A stretch of 64,000 nucleotides of DNA, from positions 20,510,001 to 20,574,000 of the forward strand of contig CM068585.1 in assembly GCA_035048485.1 (NCBI GenBank), read 5' to 3'. A model generated the notes under the pieces. That model was not told where the DNA came from. It searched no databases and saw only the letters and a list, made by a program, of their open reading frames with translations. This document shows, one piece after another, positions 61,806 through 64,000 of the stretch. Within the stretch, counting starts at the first letter, position 1, and the number at the start of each line of letters is the position of its first letter. Source of the DNA: Pteria penguin (lineage: Eukaryota; Mollusca; Bivalvia; Pterioida; Pteriidae). Both the position numbers and the translations under genes were made by a program.

Positions 61806-62078
61806 GAAGCCGACGTGGCCTAGTGGTATCGCGCTGGACTCCTAATCGGGAGGCCGGGGTTCGATTCCCGCTCTGGTCATGCCGGTGTCCTGTCTTTCGG
61901 ATGAGACAGTAAAAACCGAGGACCCATGTCATGGTATGCACAGCACGTTAAAGATCACTCACTGCTTCGGGTGGGTCCATTGCAAAGGTCAAAATTTATA
62001 TGCCCTGCATCAGGCAGATGCCGTCACCATATACGTGAAATATTTGTGGTGTTACGTTAAACAAAAATCAATCAATCA
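61806..62078 (+). mobile_element. tRNA-derived SINE, family A, full length
   Basis: The head GCCGACGTGGCCTAGTGGTA (A-box region) and GGGGTTCGATTCCCG (B-box) form a good tRNA-like T-arm. The body holds 'GCACGTTAAAGATC', 'GGGTGGGTCCATTGCAAAGG', 'GCATCAGGCAGATGCCGTCA'; the tail is 'GTTACGTTAAACAAAAATC' with (AATC)n. A perfect 13-bp duplication ATCAACATAAACT lies at 61793-61805 and 62079-62091. A frame at 61879-62088 is incidental. Confidence 0.95.
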
Positions 62079-62426
62079 ATCAACATAAACTACTGAGAGA
62101 ATATAATGTATGGGTACATTACATTTTATCATACATCGATCATACAATTCTAAATCATGAAGGTAAGAATTTTGTAACATTATACATACAACAGTGGCTT
62201 TGTCATTGACCCAGTAACATTCACAACCACAATGTGGGCATTCATGGTCCAATGGAAATCAGGAGAGACCAAGTGCACAATAAGAGAAACATCTACTAAT
62301 TAACCATATCTACATGCTATATGTGTACTTAACCTATTGTTATTTTTATTTCAGCAGAGTTAGTGCTGTCCTCTGAGTGTCAATTCAAAACAGTGTTAAA
62401 AAGGTATGTATTCAAAATAAGACAGG

Positions 62427-62600
62427 GACAAACTTAGTGTAGTGATTAAGTGTTTGGCTTTGTGGTGCAGAATATCTGGCTTCAATTCCCATAATACCGG
62501 TATGCCATAATATTTGAGAGGTTGGTTACCTCCAGGTTCCATTCCACAATGATACCAAAAACTCTTTGAAGTGTCATATAATCCACATCAACCAACTAAC
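62427..62600 (+). mobile_element. tRNA-derived SINE, family B, diverged
   Basis: 'AACTTAGTGTAGTGATTAAG', B-box-like GCTTCAATTCCC, body 'GAGGTTGGTTACCTCCAGGT' and a tail 'CATCAACCAACTAACCATA'. It runs without a break into the 67-bp array. Confidence 0.8.
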
Positions 62601-63095
62601 CATAATAAGGGATAGTCACTTGTCATGCTCAGTCGGTATTCTGGTAGTACATCACAAAACAACTAACCATAATAAGGGATAGTCACCTATCATGCTAACT
62701 CCATATTCTGGTAGTACATCACAAAACAACTAACCATAATAAGGGATAGTCACCTATCATGCTAACTCCATATTCTGGTAGTACATCACAAAACAACTAA
62801 CCATAATAAGGGATAGTCACTTGTCATGCTAACTCCATATTCTGGTAGTACATCACAAAACCACTAACCACAATAAGGGATAGTCACTTGTCATGCTAAC
62901 TCGGTATTCTGGTAGTACATCACAAAACCACTAACCACAATAAGGGATAGTCACTTGTCATGCTAACTCGATATTCTGGTAGTACATCACAAAACCACTA
63001 ACCACAATAAGGGATAGTCACTTGTCATGCTAACTTGATATTCTGGTAGTACGTCATGCTAACTTGATATTCTGGTAGTACATTACAAAACCTAG
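62590..63095. repeat. 67-bp minisatellite, ~7 copies
   Basis: The unit is CTAACCATAATAAGGGATAG, TCACTTGTCATGCTAACTCG, then ATATTCTGGTAGTACATCAC and AAAACAA. The last copy is truncated (63050-63090). The unit begins with the SINE tail sequence. Confidence 0.95.
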
Positions 63096-63459
63096 ATATT
63101 CTCCACATTTTGCATTAAATTATGATTGCACTAAAATACCCACATCAGTATAAGAATTTTCTTCAGTAAAAAGTTCATGATCTACCAAATAAATAAAACC
63201 AAAACGCAAGAGTATCAGTAAAACTAATGGATGCTCCCCGAATGGACGTTATACTTATAATGCAGGAAATTGATGACTCAATTCATATACAAAAGATCAG
63301 TAAAACTGATAGATGCTCCAAGAAGCACAACAATAATGAAGGAAATGGATGACTCAATATATAGGAAATTATTGAATTAATTGATGACAATTTCAAATCT
63401 CAATGTATCATATGGATATCCAATTGACTCAACTGTAGAACATGTAGTGATCACGGTAT

Positions 63460-64000
63460 CTTGAACTAAATTGAGTAAGCTTGACCTTGATTAGTTATGA
63501 AATAAAACTTTTTATCATGACCTTGATCTTTCAGAAATGAACTTAAGTGGCCTTTATCCAAAAGTCCTTAACCTAAATAACATTTTAGTGAAATATGATA
63601 AAATTCTGATGAAAGGTGTAGAAGATATAAGTACTTCATGGTATTTTAAGTCATAGTTAGTAAGTGACCTTGACCTTTGTCCAAAAGCTTTTAACCTAAA
63701 TAACATTTTGGCTGAAGTGTGATCAAATTTCTTATGAAAGGTGTAGAAGATATAAGTACTTCATGGTATTTTAATTCATAGTTAATAAGTGACCTTGACC
63801 GTTAAGAAATAATCTTAAGTGACCTTTGTCCAAAAGCCCTTAACCTAAATAACATTTTTGTGAAGTATGATTAAATACTGATGAAAGGTGTAGGAGATGT
63901 ACGTACTTCATGGTATTCTAAGTCATAGTTAATAAGTGACCTTGACCTTTTTGAAATGACCCTGAGTGACCTTTGTCCAAATGCCCTTAACCTAAATAAT
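63460..64000. repeat. ~130-146-bp AAGTGACCTTGACC tandem repeat, runs off the window
   Basis: Units carry 'TAAGTGACCTTGACC', 'TTTGTCCAAAAGCCCTTAAC', 'CTAAATAACATTTT' and 'GATGAAAGGTGTAGAAGATA'. The missing NARS2 first exon would have to lie beyond it or be unrecognised between 61643 and 64000. Confidence 0.85.

Noticed and set aside
61806..61880. Functional tRNA gene at the SINE head
   Set aside because: It is continuous with a SINE body and tail flanked by a 13-bp target duplication.
62190..62249. Minus-strand zinc-ribbon-like string 'DHECPHCGCECYWVND' ending at a GTATGT
   Set aside because: A stop lies just upstream in frame and no acceptor AG precedes it; could not be supported as an exon of NARS2 or another gene.

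Overview
The window looks like nuclear DNA of a metazoan, most likely a bivalve mollusc. The reasons are AT-rich sequence, GT-AG introns of 0.3-4 kb, short coding exons, many 27-67 bp minisatellites, tRNA-derived SINEs, foldback/MITE elements, and divergent repeats rich in 'AAGGTCA' and 'GACAGACA' strings, which I associate with bivalve genomes. The mollusc assignment is inference; the eukaryotic gene structures are read directly from the sequence.

Three protein-coding genes can be assembled exon by exon with consistent reading phases. (1) Plus strand, 3199-9095 (5' end missing): a kyphoscoliosis-peptidase (KY)/LTD-1-like protein with a transglutaminase-like fold whose predicted catalytic Cys and His positions are occupied by other residues. 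(2) Minus strand, 31226-14031: a complete-looking 15-exon, 911-residue protein with two cyclic-nucleotide-binding domains, CNBD2-like. The first domain keeps the phosphate-binding Glu and Arg; the second is degenerate and split by an insert. (3) Minus strand, 61642-46916 (first exon missing): NARS2-type mitochondrial asparaginyl-tRNA synthetase, 12 exons and 429 residues seen. Genes 1 and 2 converge on a 5-kb repeat-bearing gap (9.1-14.0 kb). Genes 2 and 3 point the same way across a 15.7-kb gene-free stretch (31.2-46.9 kb) dominated by tandem arrays and foldback elements. The genes do not form an obvious pathway.

Inside a NARS2 intron (49.4-51.75 kb) lies a decayed mobile-element-like locus. 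It has an almost 380-bp-armed head-to-head palindrome carrying two divergent copies of the same two-exon 5' gene segment, then a SAP-like segment, a SWIM-like zinc-finger segment and the start of a YqaJ-like nuclease domain, broken by frameshifts and a stop.

The rest is repeats. There are two tRNA-headed SINE families (several copies with clear 12-13 bp target-site duplications), MITEs with TIRs and 5-7 bp duplications, repeat families that end in a GC-rich hairpin, and about a dozen minisatellites. Some arrays are interrupted by later insertions, which gives a relative chronology. No rRNA gene, convincing functional tRNA gene, CRISPR array or prokaryotic feature was seen.
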